This document shows positions 35,803 to 44,229 of a DNA stretch of 45,042 nt, one piece after another. Each line of letters begins with the position of its first letter. Within the stretch, counting starts at the first letter, position 1. A program made the translations under genes and the position numbers. The notes under the pieces were generated by a model. The model did not search any database, had not been told where the DNA came from, and saw only the letters and a program-made list of their open reading frames with translations. Source of the stretch: a bacterium (GTDB lineage Bacteria > Patescibacteriota > Gracilibacteria > UBA4473); assembly GCA_009995455.1 (NCBI GenBank), contig JAACPJ010000001.1:1-45042 (forward strand), written 5' to 3'.

Positions 35803-37098
35803 ATGAAAGATTGGTTTACACTTTTGACGCCTGAAAATACGATTTATCAATTAATTTTAGCCGCCGCCTTAGGCGCTTTTGTGGGGCTTCGACGTGAAAT
35901 TGATAACAACAAACAAAAACACGCTGTGTTTATGGGTTTTCGTACCATGGCGCTCATGTCGACCTTGGGCGTGATTTCAACGTTTTTCGAGCCTATGCCC
36001 TATTTGCCAGCAGTTTGTTTCGGGGGGCTTCTTACCTTTTTGGCGATTGCCTATGCCAATGGCGCTTTCAAGTTAAAACTGGTGGGCATGACGTCTGAAA
36101 TTTCTGCCTTAGTGATGTTTTGGATAGGGGTTTTGGTAGGTTATGAAGAACAGATTCTGGCCATTATTCTAACCATTTTCATTGGAGGATTAAACGCCTT
36201 CAAAGACGAGCTACACCGTTTTGCCGGAACCATAAGTGACAAAGAGTGGCTAGGGGCTTTGCAATTACTTATTGTTTCTGGAGCGGTTTTGCCCTTTCTT
36301 CCACGAGACCCAATTGACCCGCTGGGCATGATTGTGCCTTTCAACATTTGGTTTTTGGTCATTATGATCTCTGGGATAGGTTTTATGGGGTATTTTCTGA
36401 CCAAGTATATTGGAGTCCGAGGAAGTGTTGCTTTAACCGCCTTCTTGGGCTCAATTGTATCGAGTACAGCCGTAACCACCTCTATGGCCGATCAATCAAA
36501 ACGAGCTAAACTAACCGGCATTTTCACCGTCGGTGTTTTAGTCGCCGTCGCCACTATGCAGATTCGAGTGGCCATTGAAATTGTAGCTTGGGGCACCCCA
36601 GAGATGGCGAAATCCCTGATCGCAATTCCACTGAGCATGGCGGTAGCGGCTGCGGCCATGGCCGGCTATTTTTTTTGGAAAACCAACCAAAAACACAAAT
36701 TTAATGAACCTAACATATCCGCCCCAACAACCGATGTAGAGCTAGTGAGTCCATTTGAACTGGGTCCGGCTCTAAAATTCGGCGGAGTCTTTGTACTCGT
36801 GCTTCTAGCGCTGGCATTTGGCCAAAAATACTTTGGTGATTCCGGAGTATACGCGGCCGCTTTTTTCTCGGGGGCTGTAGACGTAGACGCAATTGTTCTT
36901 TCCAGCTTAGAGTCGGTAAAACTCGGCGAAATGGAGCCAATTCTGGCGGAGCGAGCGATCCTCATTGCCGTAGCGGTAAACAATTTAGTTAAAATTTTAT
37001 ACGTCGCTGTGTTGGGAAACCGTAGAATGGTGGGAAAAGTTGGAGTCGGAATTTTAGTGACGACCTCTGTAGGGGTTTTGACATGGCTCGTATGGTAA
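35803..37098 (+). CDS. MgtC/SapB and DUF4010 membrane protein
   Basis: A 431-residue polytopic protein. The N-terminal about 140 residues are MgtC/SapB-like (AAALGAFVGLRREIDNNKQKHAVFMGFRTMALMSTLG), and the remainder is the DUF4010 domain with six or more helices. MgtC-like proteins affect magnesium homeostasis or membrane ATPase activity; the longer DUF4010 form is common in bacteria but uncharacterised. The gene is overlapped by the GNAT-like gene (16 nt), so the two are probably cotranscribed. Confidence 0.88.
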   Translation: MKDWFTLLTPENTIYQLILAAALGAFVGLRREIDNNKQKHAVFMGFRTMALMSTLGVISTFFEPMPYLPAVCFGGLLTFLAIAYANGAFKLKLVGMTSEISALVMFWIGVLVGYEEQILAIILTIFIGGLNAFKDELHRFAGTISDKEWLGALQLLIVSGAVLPFLPRDPIDPLGMIVPFNIWFLVIMISGIGFMGYFLTKYIGVRGSVALTAFLGSIVSSTAVTTSMADQSKRAKLTGIFTVGVLVAVATMQIRVAIEIVAWGTPEMAKSLIAIPLSMAVAAAAMAGYFFWKTNQKHKFNEPNISAPTTDVELVSPFELGPALKFGGVFVLVLLALAFGQKYFGDSGVYAAAFFSGAVDVDAIVLSSLESVKLGEMEPILAERAILIAVAVNNLVKILYVAVLGNRRMVGKVGVGILVTTSVGVLTWLVW

Positions 37099-37520
37099 AC
37101 CAACTAGATCAATTACCCGAAAACATAGATTGGGAAATTTTCCCCAGTTATTGCCCAGTGACTCAAAAAGTCCAAGATTTTTACCGTGAGCACTGGCTAG
37201 AGGAAGTTCATGGAACTTACCCCAAAAGCGCTTTAAAATTTTTAGATAGCGCGGAAGTTTTAGTGCTGAGAGAAGGCGATGAAATTATTGGACTGATTGA
37301 TTTTAATTTAGAGGAAGGGCATCCCAATTTAGTCGTCAGACCCGATAAACGCCGACAAGGTTACGGCACTTGGCTCATCAAAAAATCAGTGGAAATGATT
37401 ATCGAAAAATCCTCACCAATGCCAAATATTCATATTTCACTTTTATCTGTAGAAAGTCTAAGCCCAGCAAATGCCGCAAAAGAGGCGTTTAAAGATCGCG
37501 CTTTAATCGTAATCGATTAA
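37083..37520 (+). CDS. GNAT-family N-acetyltransferase-like protein
   Basis: A 145-residue protein with GNAT features: a beta segment EVLVLREGDEIIGLIDF, then VRPDKRRQGYGTWLIKKSVEM, in which R/K-R-x-G-Y-G is the acetyl-CoA pyrophosphate-binding loop. The acceptor is unknown. The start ATG (37083) lies inside the end of the MgtC gene; a second ATG at 37092 is also possible. An 8-bp inverted repeat (37502-37521) overlaps the stop codon and could act as a weak 3' end hairpin. Confidence 0.75.
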   Translation: MARMVNQLDQLPENIDWEIFPSYCPVTQKVQDFYREHWLEEVHGTYPKSALKFLDSAEVLVLREGDEIIGLIDFNLEEGHPNLVVRPDKRRQGYGTWLIKKSVEMIIEKSSPMPNIHISLLSVESLSPANAAKEAFKDRALIVID

Positions 37521-37523
37521 AAC

Positions 37524-37552
37524 TTGCTTCCACAAAATTCAGAGCGTATATT
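37524..37552 (+). promoter_or_regulatory. Promoter of the ileS operon leader
   Basis: TTGCTT (37524-37529) and TATATT (37547-37552) are spaced by 17 bp. Transcription would begin near 37559, giving a leader of about 214 nt before ileS, far longer than other leaders in this window. Confidence 0.5.
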
Positions 37553-37558
37553 GCTAAA

Positions 37559-37772
37559 GCTCTTTAGAGATTTTTATTTAAACCCTGCAAGCGACTATCA
37601 ATCGCGTAAGTAATGCACTTGAGGGGTGGGAAGAAATTCTAAAATTTTAGAAAATTAGAACCCAACGATTTTGAAATTCGTTTGCTCGTCAGCAAAACAA
37701 ATTAAGCTAAATGCCCGAGCTGGTACCGTCATTTTGACGCTCGCACAAATTTAAACCTTTGTGTGTTTTTTT
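37559..37772 (+). promoter_or_regulatory. Candidate T-box (tRNA-Ile-sensing) leader of ileS operon
   Basis: Near the 3' end, 37716-37743 folds as a T-box antiterminator. CGAGC pairs with GCTCG, GTC pairs with GAC around an ATTTT loop, and a 7-nt bulge TGGTACC (37721-37727) sits between the two helices. This is exactly the UGGNACC bulge that binds the 3' NCCA end of uncharged tRNA; the variable base U fits tRNA-Ile, whose discriminator is A. Upstream stems are visible at 37582-37626 (ACCCT/AGGGGT, CAAG/CTTG) and at 37636-37651. Ile codons AUC occur at 37597-37599, but I could not prove a specifier loop. A terminator hairpin follows. Established T-boxes control ileS and ilv genes in Firmicutes and Actinobacteria. 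Confidence 0.65.
37742..37772 (+). terminator. Leader terminator hairpin abutting the ileS start
   Basis: An 8-bp stem (CGCACAAA at 37742-37749 with TTTGTGTG at 37758-37765, one G-T pair) is followed by seven T residues that end exactly at the ATG of ileS. It shares two nucleotides with the antiterminator stem, so the two are partly exclusive. Confidence 0.65.
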
Positions 37773-40700
37773 ATGACCAAACCTTTTTTCTCGGCTGTCG
37801 ATAATACTAAATCTGTCGACCAAACTGAACGCGATATGTTGCAGTTTTGGAAACAATACGATGTGTTTCAACGTTCAATTGATACTCGCAGTGCCGAGAA
37901 CGAATTTGTCTTTTTAGATGGGCCCCCATTTGCCACCGGTTCGCCCCATTACGGGCATATTTTGGCCGGAACGACTAAGGATGCCGTGCCACGTTATTGG
38001 ACGATGAAAGGCTATCGCGTTAACCGTAAATTTGGTTGGGATTGCCACGGCGTGCCGGTGGAATTTCAAGTAGAAAAAGAAAATAAAATTGGCGGAAAAC
38101 CCGGAATTGAAGCCATGGGAGTCGCGAAGTTCAATGAACTGTGTCGCAGCATTGTAATGCGCTGTGCCGACGAATGGGAAGAAGTCGTACCGCGCATGGG
38201 TCGCTTTGTAGATTTTAAAGACGACTACAAAACCATGGACCCAGAGTTCATGGAATCAGTGTGGTGGGTATTTAAAACTTTATGGGATAAAGGGCTGATT
38301 TATGAAGGCCACAAAGTCGTGCCCTACAGTCCAAAACTAGGAAGCCCGCTTTCTAACTTTGAGGCGAACTTAAATTACAAAGATATTGATGACCCCGCCG
38401 TAACGGTGAAATTTGAATTACTAGAAGAATTAACTGAAAAACCAGTCCACGACAAAAAGACTTACATCTTGGCTTGGACCACCACGCCTTGGACTTTGCC
38501 GTCTAACTGCGGCTTAGGGTTTGGTAAAAATCACCAATACATTTTGCTGGAACACGAAGGCGCTTACTACTGGGTCGCTGAAGACGCTGCCACTCGATAT
38601 TTTCCAGAAGACTTTGAAGTGCTTGACCGCAAACTTGGTAAAGAATTTTTAAACCGTGCCTATAAGCCGTTATTTGATTTTTACGCTGACACCGAAGAAA
38701 AAAGATTTATCTGTATTCACGATCATGGGGATTATGTTTCGACTGAAGCCGGAACGGGGATTGTTCATTTTGCGCCTTTTTATGGGGCGGAAGACGATGA
38801 ATTGTGTAAAGAATTTGGCATCAACGGCATCAGCGCGATTGATGAAAATGGACATTTTGATCTAACTATTTCAGGTCCATCCCGGGATGAGGTGCAAAAC
38901 CATCCCGGGATGAAATCGCTGCAAGGTCTATATTTTAGGGCCGATGACGAAGTCGAAGGCTCAAAAGAGAACAATGCCAATCAATGGGTGATGCAGGCCT
39001 TAAAAGAAAAAAATTTACTGTTTAAACGTGAACAAATTCGCCACAGTTACCCGCATTGTTGGCGTACCGATTGTGCCTTGATGTACCGTGGAATTACCAC
39101 TTGGTTTGTAAAGGTATCGGCCATTAAAGAGCGCATGATTGAGCTCAATCAAGAAATCAATTGGACGCCAAGTCACCTAAAAGATGGTCGGTTTGGAAAG
39201 CTCCTTGAAGGCGCTCCAGATTGGGCAATTTCACGAAACCGTTACTGGGGAACCCCGCTGCCAATTTGGCGTTGTGAAAAATGTCAGCACATTGAAGTGA
39301 TGGGCAGTCGCGCCGATTTAGAAGGAAAATCGAAATCTAAAGTGGAGGATTTACATAAACATTTTGTCGATGACTTAACCTGGAAATGTGAAAAATGTGA
39401 AGGGGAGATGAAACGAATTGAAGAAGTTTTAGATTGTTGGTTTGAAAGTGGTTCTATGCCCTACGCTTCTGTACACTATCCGTTTAGTGGAAAAGAATTC
39501 AAAACCGCTGATTTCATTTCTGAAAACATGGATCAAACCCGTGGTTGGTTTTACACGCTTCATGTTTTGGGCACGGCCTTGCTTGATAAACCCGTGTTTA
39601 AAAACGTCACTTGTGGAGGAATTGTGCTGGCCGAAGACGGTCAAAAAATGTCGAAATCGAAAAAGAATTACCCAGATCCAAATCTGATTTTTGAAAAATA
39701 CGGCGCTGACGCCATGCGATTTTACTTGATGCAATCACCGGTTGCGACAAAAGGGGAGAACTTAAAGTTTAGCGAATTTGAGGTTCAAGAAGTTTTGAAA
39801 AATTTAATCTTACCGCTTAAAAATGCATACCAGTTCTTAAGTTTGTACGCCAATATTGATGGCTGGACCCCAACTAAATTCAGTTTGGTTCGTCATGGAG
39901 AAGCCGAACATAACGTGGCCCGCATTTATTCTGGCAAAGTCGAAAACACACATGCCTTAACCCAGACCGGAATCAAGGAAGCCAAAGCCGCAGCCGAAGA
40001 ACTGAGCCAGTTCGATAGTATTTACGCTTCTCCCTTAATGCGCGCCCAAGAAACGGCCCAATTGTTAAAAGACACACAAAATTTTCAGGGTAAAATTCAC
40101 ACCGATAACCGTCTGCGTGAAATTGATTTTGGCAGCTTAGAAGGCAAACCTTACATCGGTGTTAAACAAAGACTCCAAGAACCAAGCACTGAAAAATTAC
40201 CTAGTGTTCAGGGGCGAACGACGGAGTTACTCAAAGAACTGGTTGCCAAAGAAACGGGCCATCACGTGGCATTAGTAAGTCATGGTGGCACCATTCGCAG
40301 TTTGCAAACCGGCTGTCATGGCATTTGTGATTTAGAAGATCACCTGCAATATCCGTCGATTGGTACCGGCCAAGCACAAACTTTGTTTGTCATGCCCGAA
40401 TCAAACAACGAACTTGATCAGTGGATTTTATCGGAACTGCAAACGCTGATAAAAGGCTATACTATTGCGTTTGATAAATATGATACCGAAACGGTTTGTC
40501 GCTTATTGCCGCCGTTTGTTGATAAACTAAACAACTGGTATTTACGTCGAAACAGAAAACGATTTTGGGCAAGCGGCCTTGATGCCGATAAACAAGCGGG
40601 TTACGCCACGCTGCACTACACGCTGTTTACGATAAGTAAACTACTCGCTCCAATTTGTCCGTTCTTTGCAGAATGGCTGTACCAAAATGTCAGCGGTGAG

Positions 40701-41456
40701 GCTAAGCGATCCGTACATTTAGACTATATGCCTTGTGCGATTGAAAGCCTTATCAATCCAGAGCTTGAGGCGCGCGTTAGTGTCGCTCGTGAAATCGTGA
40801 GCTTAGCGGCTAGTATCAGAAGCCGAGCCGGCATTAAACTTCGACAGCCACTCAGCAAGCTTCAATTCGCCTTGAACATGCAGGTCGAAGTTGATTTAGA
40901 ACTCATCGCGAGTGAAGCCAACGTAAAAGTGGTTGAAATGCTCGAAACCGTTGAAGGCATTGCCACGCCTATTATTAAAGTTGATGCCCGAAAAGTCGGT
41001 AAAAAATACGGCCAAAAAGTGCAACTACTTATAAAAGCGGGTAAAGAAGGCCGCTTTAAAATGAAATCTTGCGGGCAAGTCGAAATTGAAGGTGAGCTGC
41101 TAGAAATGGATGAATACGAAACGGCCTTTCTGACCGAAGAAGGCAGTGAAGCTGACAGCACACCGAGAGCCGTGGTAATTCTCGACACCGAACTTACCAA
41201 CGAACTAGAACGCGAAGGCGAGGCTCGCGAAATTATTCGTGCGATTCAAGATCTGCGTAAAAGCAGTGGTTTTGAAGTCAGCGATAAAATTCAAGTCGTT
41301 TATGAAACCGACAATGAAAATTTAACCAAAGCCCTCGATTTATTCAAAGACCAAATTGCGGGTGAAGTTCTAGCCGTTTCAATTGAATTTGGTTCAGCCG
41401 AAAACGAAATCATGGTTGAAAACCAATCTCTCAAACTAAGTCTTTCAAAAGCCTAA
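37773..41456 (+). CDS. ileS: Isoleucyl-tRNA synthetase with inserted histidine-phosphatase domain
   Basis: A 1227-residue class I synthetase, about 170 longer than usual. It is of the IleS2 (eukaryotic-like) type: FLDGPPFATGSPHYGHI (HIGH region, near residues 49-65), FGWDCHGVPVE, and KMSKSKKN near residue 625. Cys pairs CEKCQHIE and CEKCEGEM lie before DCWFESGS. Between the catalytic core (ends LYANIDG) and the anticodon-binding bundle (starts NELDQWILSEL), residues about 700-873 form a complete histidine phosphatase. This has VRHGEAEHN, a second Arg in SPLMRAQET, Glu in REIDFGSLEG and VSHGGTIR. ATG at 37773 is taken; a GTG at 37761 lies inside the terminator. It heads a five-gene operon. Confidence 0.95.
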   Translation: MTKPFFSAVDNTKSVDQTERDMLQFWKQYDVFQRSIDTRSAENEFVFLDGPPFATGSPHYGHILAGTTKDAVPRYWTMKGYRVNRKFGWDCHGVPVEFQVEKENKIGGKPGIEAMGVAKFNELCRSIVMRCADEWEEVVPRMGRFVDFKDDYKTMDPEFMESVWWVFKTLWDKGLIYEGHKVVPYSPKLGSPLSNFEANLNYKDIDDPAVTVKFELLEELTEKPVHDKKTYILAWTTTPWTLPSNCGLGFGKNHQYILLEHEGAYYWVAEDAATRYFPEDFEVLDRKLGKEFLNRAYKPLFDFYADTEEKRFICIHDHGDYVSTEAGTGIVHFAPFYGAEDDELCKEFGINGISAIDENGHFDLTISGPSRDEVQNHPGMKSLQGLYFRADDEVEGSKENNANQWVMQALKEKNLLFKREQIRHSYPHCWRTDCALMYRGITTWFVKVSAIKERMIELNQEINWTPSHLKDGRFGKLLEGAPDWAISRNRYWGTPLPIWRCEKCQHIEVMGSRADLEGKSKSKVEDLHKHFVDDLTWKCEKCEGEMKRIEEVLDCWFESGSMPYASVHYPFSGKEFKTADFISENMDQTRGWFYTLHVLGTALLDKPVFKNVTCGGIVLAEDGQKMSKSKKNYPDPNLIFEKYGADAMRFYLMQSPVATKGENLKFSEFEVQEVLKNLILPLKNAYQFLSLYANIDGWTPTKFSLVRHGEAEHNVARIYSGKVENTHALTQTGIKEAKAAAEELSQFDSIYASPLMRAQETAQLLKDTQNFQGKIHTDNRLREIDFGSLEGKPYIGVKQRLQEPSTEKLPSVQGRTTELLKELVAKETGHHVALVSHGGTIRSLQTGCHGICDLEDHLQYPSIGTGQAQTLFVMPESNNELDQWILSELQTLIKGYTIAFDKYDTETVCRLLPPFVDKLNNWYLRRNRKRFWASGLDADKQAGYATLHYTLFTISKLLAPICPFFAEWLYQNVSGEAKRSVHLDYMPCAIESLINPELEARVSVAREIVSLAASIRSRAGIKLRQPLSKLQFALNMQVEVDLELIASEANVKVVEMLETVEGIATPIIKVDARKVGKKYGQKVQLLIKAGKEGRFKMKSCGQVEIEGELLEMDEYETAFLTEEGSEADSTPRAVVILDTELTNELEREGEAREIIRAIQDLRKSSGFEVSDKIQVVYETDNENLTKALDLFKDQIAGEVLAVSIEFGSAENEIMVENQSLKLSLSKA

Positions 41457-41459
41457 AAC

Positions 41460-41867
41460 ATGAAATCAAAAATATCACTTATCACGCTTGGCGTCGACGA
41501 TTTAAACGCTTCACGACAGTTTTATGAAAAGCTAGGATTCAAACTCGCCGTGGAAGAAAATCTAGATTCGGTCGTGTTCTTTGAGCTAAGCACTTCAGGG
41601 ATGCTATTTGGACTCTTTCCTAAAGAAAAACTAGCCGAGGACTCTCAGGTTCCAAACGATGGAGCGGGCTTCCCCGGTTTTAGTTTAGCGCACAATGTTA
41701 GCAGCCCTGAAGAAGTCGATAAAGTTTTAGAAGAAGCTGTAGCCGCTGGAGCCACGCTAGCCAAAGCCGGGGAAAAAGTTTTTTGGGGTGGCTATTCTGG
41801 TTACTTTAAAGACCCGTCTGGGTTTTTATGGGAAGTGGCACATAACCCGTTTATGGATTTAACATGA
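41460..41867 (+). CDS. VOC superfamily (glyoxalase/bleomycin-resistance fold) protein
   Basis: A 135-residue vicinal-oxygen-chelate protein with the paired beta-alpha-beta-beta-beta modules: LITLGVDDLNASRQFYEKLGFKL at the start and FKDPSGFLWEVAHNP at the end, where Glu is a usual metal ligand. The function within the VOC superfamily cannot be assigned. It starts 3 nt after ileS and overlaps the next gene by 4 nt (ATGA). Confidence 0.85.
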   Translation: MKSKISLITLGVDDLNASRQFYEKLGFKLAVEENLDSVVFFELSTSGMLFGLFPKEKLAEDSQVPNDGAGFPGFSLAHNVSSPEEVDKVLEEAVAAGATLAKAGEKVFWGGYSGYFKDPSGFLWEVAHNPFMDLT

Positions 41868-42352
41868 GCTTTGAAAAAACTTTAGAAAACGTCTTAAAAG
41901 CAGAAGGTTTAGATTTTGAAATAATAACTCATCAAGCATTTTTTACCGTTGAAGCAACTTTAGGCGAATACGCAAGAATGGGCATTCCTGAAAACAAAAG
42001 TTTGTTCTTGCGAGACGAAAAAAAGAAGCGCTTTTTTTTAGTCGTAATGGCTGGTGAAAAACGAGCTGATTTAAAAAGCTTAGCTGAAGAATTTGGCGAA
42101 AAGCGCTTAAGCTTTTGTTCTGAAGCAATTTTAGCAGAAAAACTTCAAACCACGCCTGGAGCCGTTTCTCCTTTTGGTCTGATCTTAGATTCAGCCGAAA
42201 ATATTGAAGTCCTGTTTGATGAAGATTTACTTTCAGACGAACACATCGGGTTTCACCCAAATCTAAACACCCAAACCTGGAAAATGAAAACCACTGACTT
42301 TAGAAAATTTTTAGCCTCGCGACCGCAAGCCCTAAACTTTAAACCTTTATGA
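41864..42352 (+). CDS. YbaK/ProX-like aminoacyl-tRNA deacylase (trans-editing)
   Basis: A 162-residue free-standing editing-domain protein of the YbaK/ProXp family. The deacylase core reads KSLFLRDEKKKRFFLVVMAGEKRADLKSLAEEFGEKRLSF, followed by LQTTPGAVSPFGLI, as in ProXp-ala/PrdX. Such proteins hydrolyse misacylated tRNA, often Ala-tRNA-Pro. It sits in the ileS operon with ATGA overlaps at both ends, so translation quality control is coexpressed with IleRS. The misacylated tRNA cannot be identified here. Confidence 0.87.
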   Translation: MSFEKTLENVLKAEGLDFEIITHQAFFTVEATLGEYARMGIPENKSLFLRDEKKKRFFLVVMAGEKRADLKSLAEEFGEKRLSFCSEAILAEKLQTTPGAVSPFGLILDSAENIEVLFDEDLLSDEHIGFHPNLNTQTWKMKTTDFRKFLASRPQALNFKPL

Positions 42353-42927
42353 GACTCAAAAACCGAATTTATGTAATGCGACACGGGCAGTCGATTAATA
42401 ATGTGTTAGGCATTGAATCGTGCCGGCTTGAAACCCAAACGCCATATGCCTTAACCGAAGTTGGGCGAGAACAAGTGATTCAAAGCGCTGCCTCAGCGCC
42501 AAAGTTTGACGTTATTTATAGCTCGCCTTACCGTCGAGCCATTGAAACCGCTCAGATTATGGGAGACTCGCAAGGAATAGAGGTTTCGATCGAATTTTTA
42601 CTGCATGAATTTAGACTTCCACCTGAATTAGATCAACAACCCTACGAGGTTACAAAAGCCATAATTCACAATCCTGAAAACGATTTAAACCATACGCCCA
42701 TTGGCGACAGCGAAACCTTTGATGCCATGCACAGCCGACTCACGAATCTGTTACTAGAAATTGACGCAAAGCACGAAAACCAAAGCATCTTACTCGTTTC
42801 ACATGGTTCACCCATTGAAACCTTTATTCAAATCATGGAAAACCGTAATACCGGTTTTGGTCCTTTTCTAGATTTACCAAAAAATGCCCACCTTATTCAC
42901 CTTAATTCTCTTAACTTAATCGCATGA
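42349..42927 (+). CDS. Histidine phosphatase superfamily protein
   Basis: A 192-residue free-standing RHG-type phosphatase. The catalytic motif VMRHGQSINN lies at residues 9-18, a second Arg in YSSPYRRAIETA, an acidic region LLHEFRLPPEL, and the distal His in LVSHGSPIETF. It belongs to the phosphoglycerate-mutase-like fold but its substrate is unknown. Two RHG domains are thus encoded in one operon, one inside IleRS and one alone. They differ clearly in sequence, so recent duplication is unlikely. ATGA overlaps join it to both neighbours. Confidence 0.88.
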   Translation: MRLKNRIYVMRHGQSINNVLGIESCRLETQTPYALTEVGREQVIQSAASAPKFDVIYSSPYRRAIETAQIMGDSQGIEVSIEFLLHEFRLPPELDQQPYEVTKAIIHNPENDLNHTPIGDSETFDAMHSRLTNLLLEIDAKHENQSILLVSHGSPIETFIQIMENRNTGFGPFLDLPKNAHLIHLNSLNLIA

Positions 42928-44168
42928 ATTTCCCCCAAACGGTTGCCGAAGTAAAAGAAAATTTAAGAGCATTGTTCCCCGAAACTCCGCTGCAACGCAG
43001 TGATATGTTATCGGAAAGGTACGAGGCAGAAATTTATTTAAAACGCGAAGATTTAAGCCCGGTTCGAAGCTATAAAATTCGAGGCGCTTTTAACTTAATT
43101 TCTAAAATTTTAGCTACTGGCGAATCACGCGCTTTTGTTTGTGCGAGTGCGGGCAATCATGCCCAAGGTTTTGCCTATGCTTGCGCTTATTTTAAAGTGC
43201 CAGGTACGGTATTTATGCCCGTTACCACCCCCCAACAAAAAATTGAAAAAACCAAAGTCTTTGGGGGTGAATATATTACCATTAAACTGATTGGGGATAT
43301 TTTCGATGTGGCCTACAGCGCCGCTAAAGATTTTTGTGAAAAAGAAGATGGTGTTATGGTTCCGCCCTTTGATCATCCACAAATTATTGAAGGCCAAGCG
43401 ACTGTCGGCGCCGAAATTTTAGAACAAATAGAGCACCCGATAGATCTGCTTATCATGCCGGTTGGTGGTGGTGGATTATCGGGCGGCGTGAGTGAGCTCT
43501 TTAAAACGGAGTCTCCAAACACCAAACTTATTTGCTGCGAACCCGCTGGCGCACCAAGCTTAAAAGACAATCTAGAAAGCCACGAGCATCGTAAAATTAA
43601 TCACGTTGATCCTTTTGTAGACGGAGCCGCTGTCGCCCTAATTGGAACTTATAATTACGAAAAACTAAGTCATAATATTTCTGAACCGGTTGAGTTAATT
43701 CCAGAAAACAGACTCTGTACAACGCTCTTAGAGTTTTTAAATCATGAAGGAATTGTGCTTGAACCCGCTGGCGCTTTAGCCATTGACGCGCTGAAAAGTC
43801 TTGATCCATCAGACATAAAAGGGAAAACCATTGTGTGTGTTGCTTCTGGCGGAAATTTTGATTTTGAAAGACTGCCAGAAGTAAAAGAGCGTTCTATGCG
43901 CTTTGAGGGCCTCAAAAAATATTTCATTTTAAGACTTCCGCAAAGGCCTGGCGCGCTTAAAGAATTTCTTGAACTCCTCGGGCCAGATGACGACATTGCC
44001 CGTTTTGAATATCTTAAAAAATCAGCTAAAAGCTTTGCTTCAATTTTGCTCGGAATTGAAACCACGCAAAAAGAAAACTTTAATCAATTTATAGAACGTA
44101 TGTCAGAAAAAGGCTTCACCCTAAAAGATGTCACAAACGACGAAGTATTAGCCGACTTTATTATTTAA
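42924..44168 (+). CDS. ilvA: Threonine ammonia-lyase (threonine dehydratase)
   Basis: A 414-residue PLP enzyme converting threonine to 2-oxobutanoate, the first committed step of isoleucine synthesis. The PLP lysine lies in SYKIRGAFN near residue 51, ASAGNHAQGFAYA follows, and the phosphate-binding loop is MPVGGGGLSGG near residue 180. A C-terminal ACT-like regulatory domain (about residues 325-414, KKYFILRLPQRPGALKEFLELLG) matches the biosynthetic IlvA type of about 420 residues. Its place in an ileS operon behind a tRNA-Ile sensor fits control by isoleucine supply. No other ilv gene is in the window. Confidence 0.93.
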   Translation: MNFPQTVAEVKENLRALFPETPLQRSDMLSERYEAEIYLKREDLSPVRSYKIRGAFNLISKILATGESRAFVCASAGNHAQGFAYACAYFKVPGTVFMPVTTPQQKIEKTKVFGGEYITIKLIGDIFDVAYSAAKDFCEKEDGVMVPPFDHPQIIEGQATVGAEILEQIEHPIDLLIMPVGGGGLSGGVSELFKTESPNTKLICCEPAGAPSLKDNLESHEHRKINHVDPFVDGAAVALIGTYNYEKLSHNISEPVELIPENRLCTTLLEFLNHEGIVLEPAGALAIDALKSLDPSDIKGKTIVCVASGGNFDFERLPEVKERSMRFEGLKKYFILRLPQRPGALKEFLELLGPDDDIARFEYLKKSAKSFASILLGIETTQKENFNQFIERMSEKGFTLKDVTNDEVLADFII

Positions 44169-44196
44169 AATTAACGATTTATTTTCTTTTCACAAA

Positions 44197-44214
44197 AAAG
44201 GGTCTTAGCCCTTT
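44197..44214. terminator. Weak hairpin after ilvA
   Basis: A 6-bp stem AAAGGG / CCCTTT follows the ilvA stop codon by about 30 nt. It lacks a T run on the plus strand but has one on the minus strand, so its role as a plus-strand terminator is doubtful. Confidence 0.3.
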
Positions 44215-44229
44215 AAGTAAGCAAAAAAT

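Noticed and set aside
37502-37521. Inverted repeat at the end of the GNAT gene as a terminator
   Set aside because: 8-bp stem but AT-rich and without a T run; treated as a weak hairpin only.
41864-42927. Alternative genetic code (UGA as Gly or Trp)
   Set aside because: Several genes end in TGA embedded in ATGA overlaps with correct family C termini, and tRNA-Trp has anticodon CCA, so code 11 applies.
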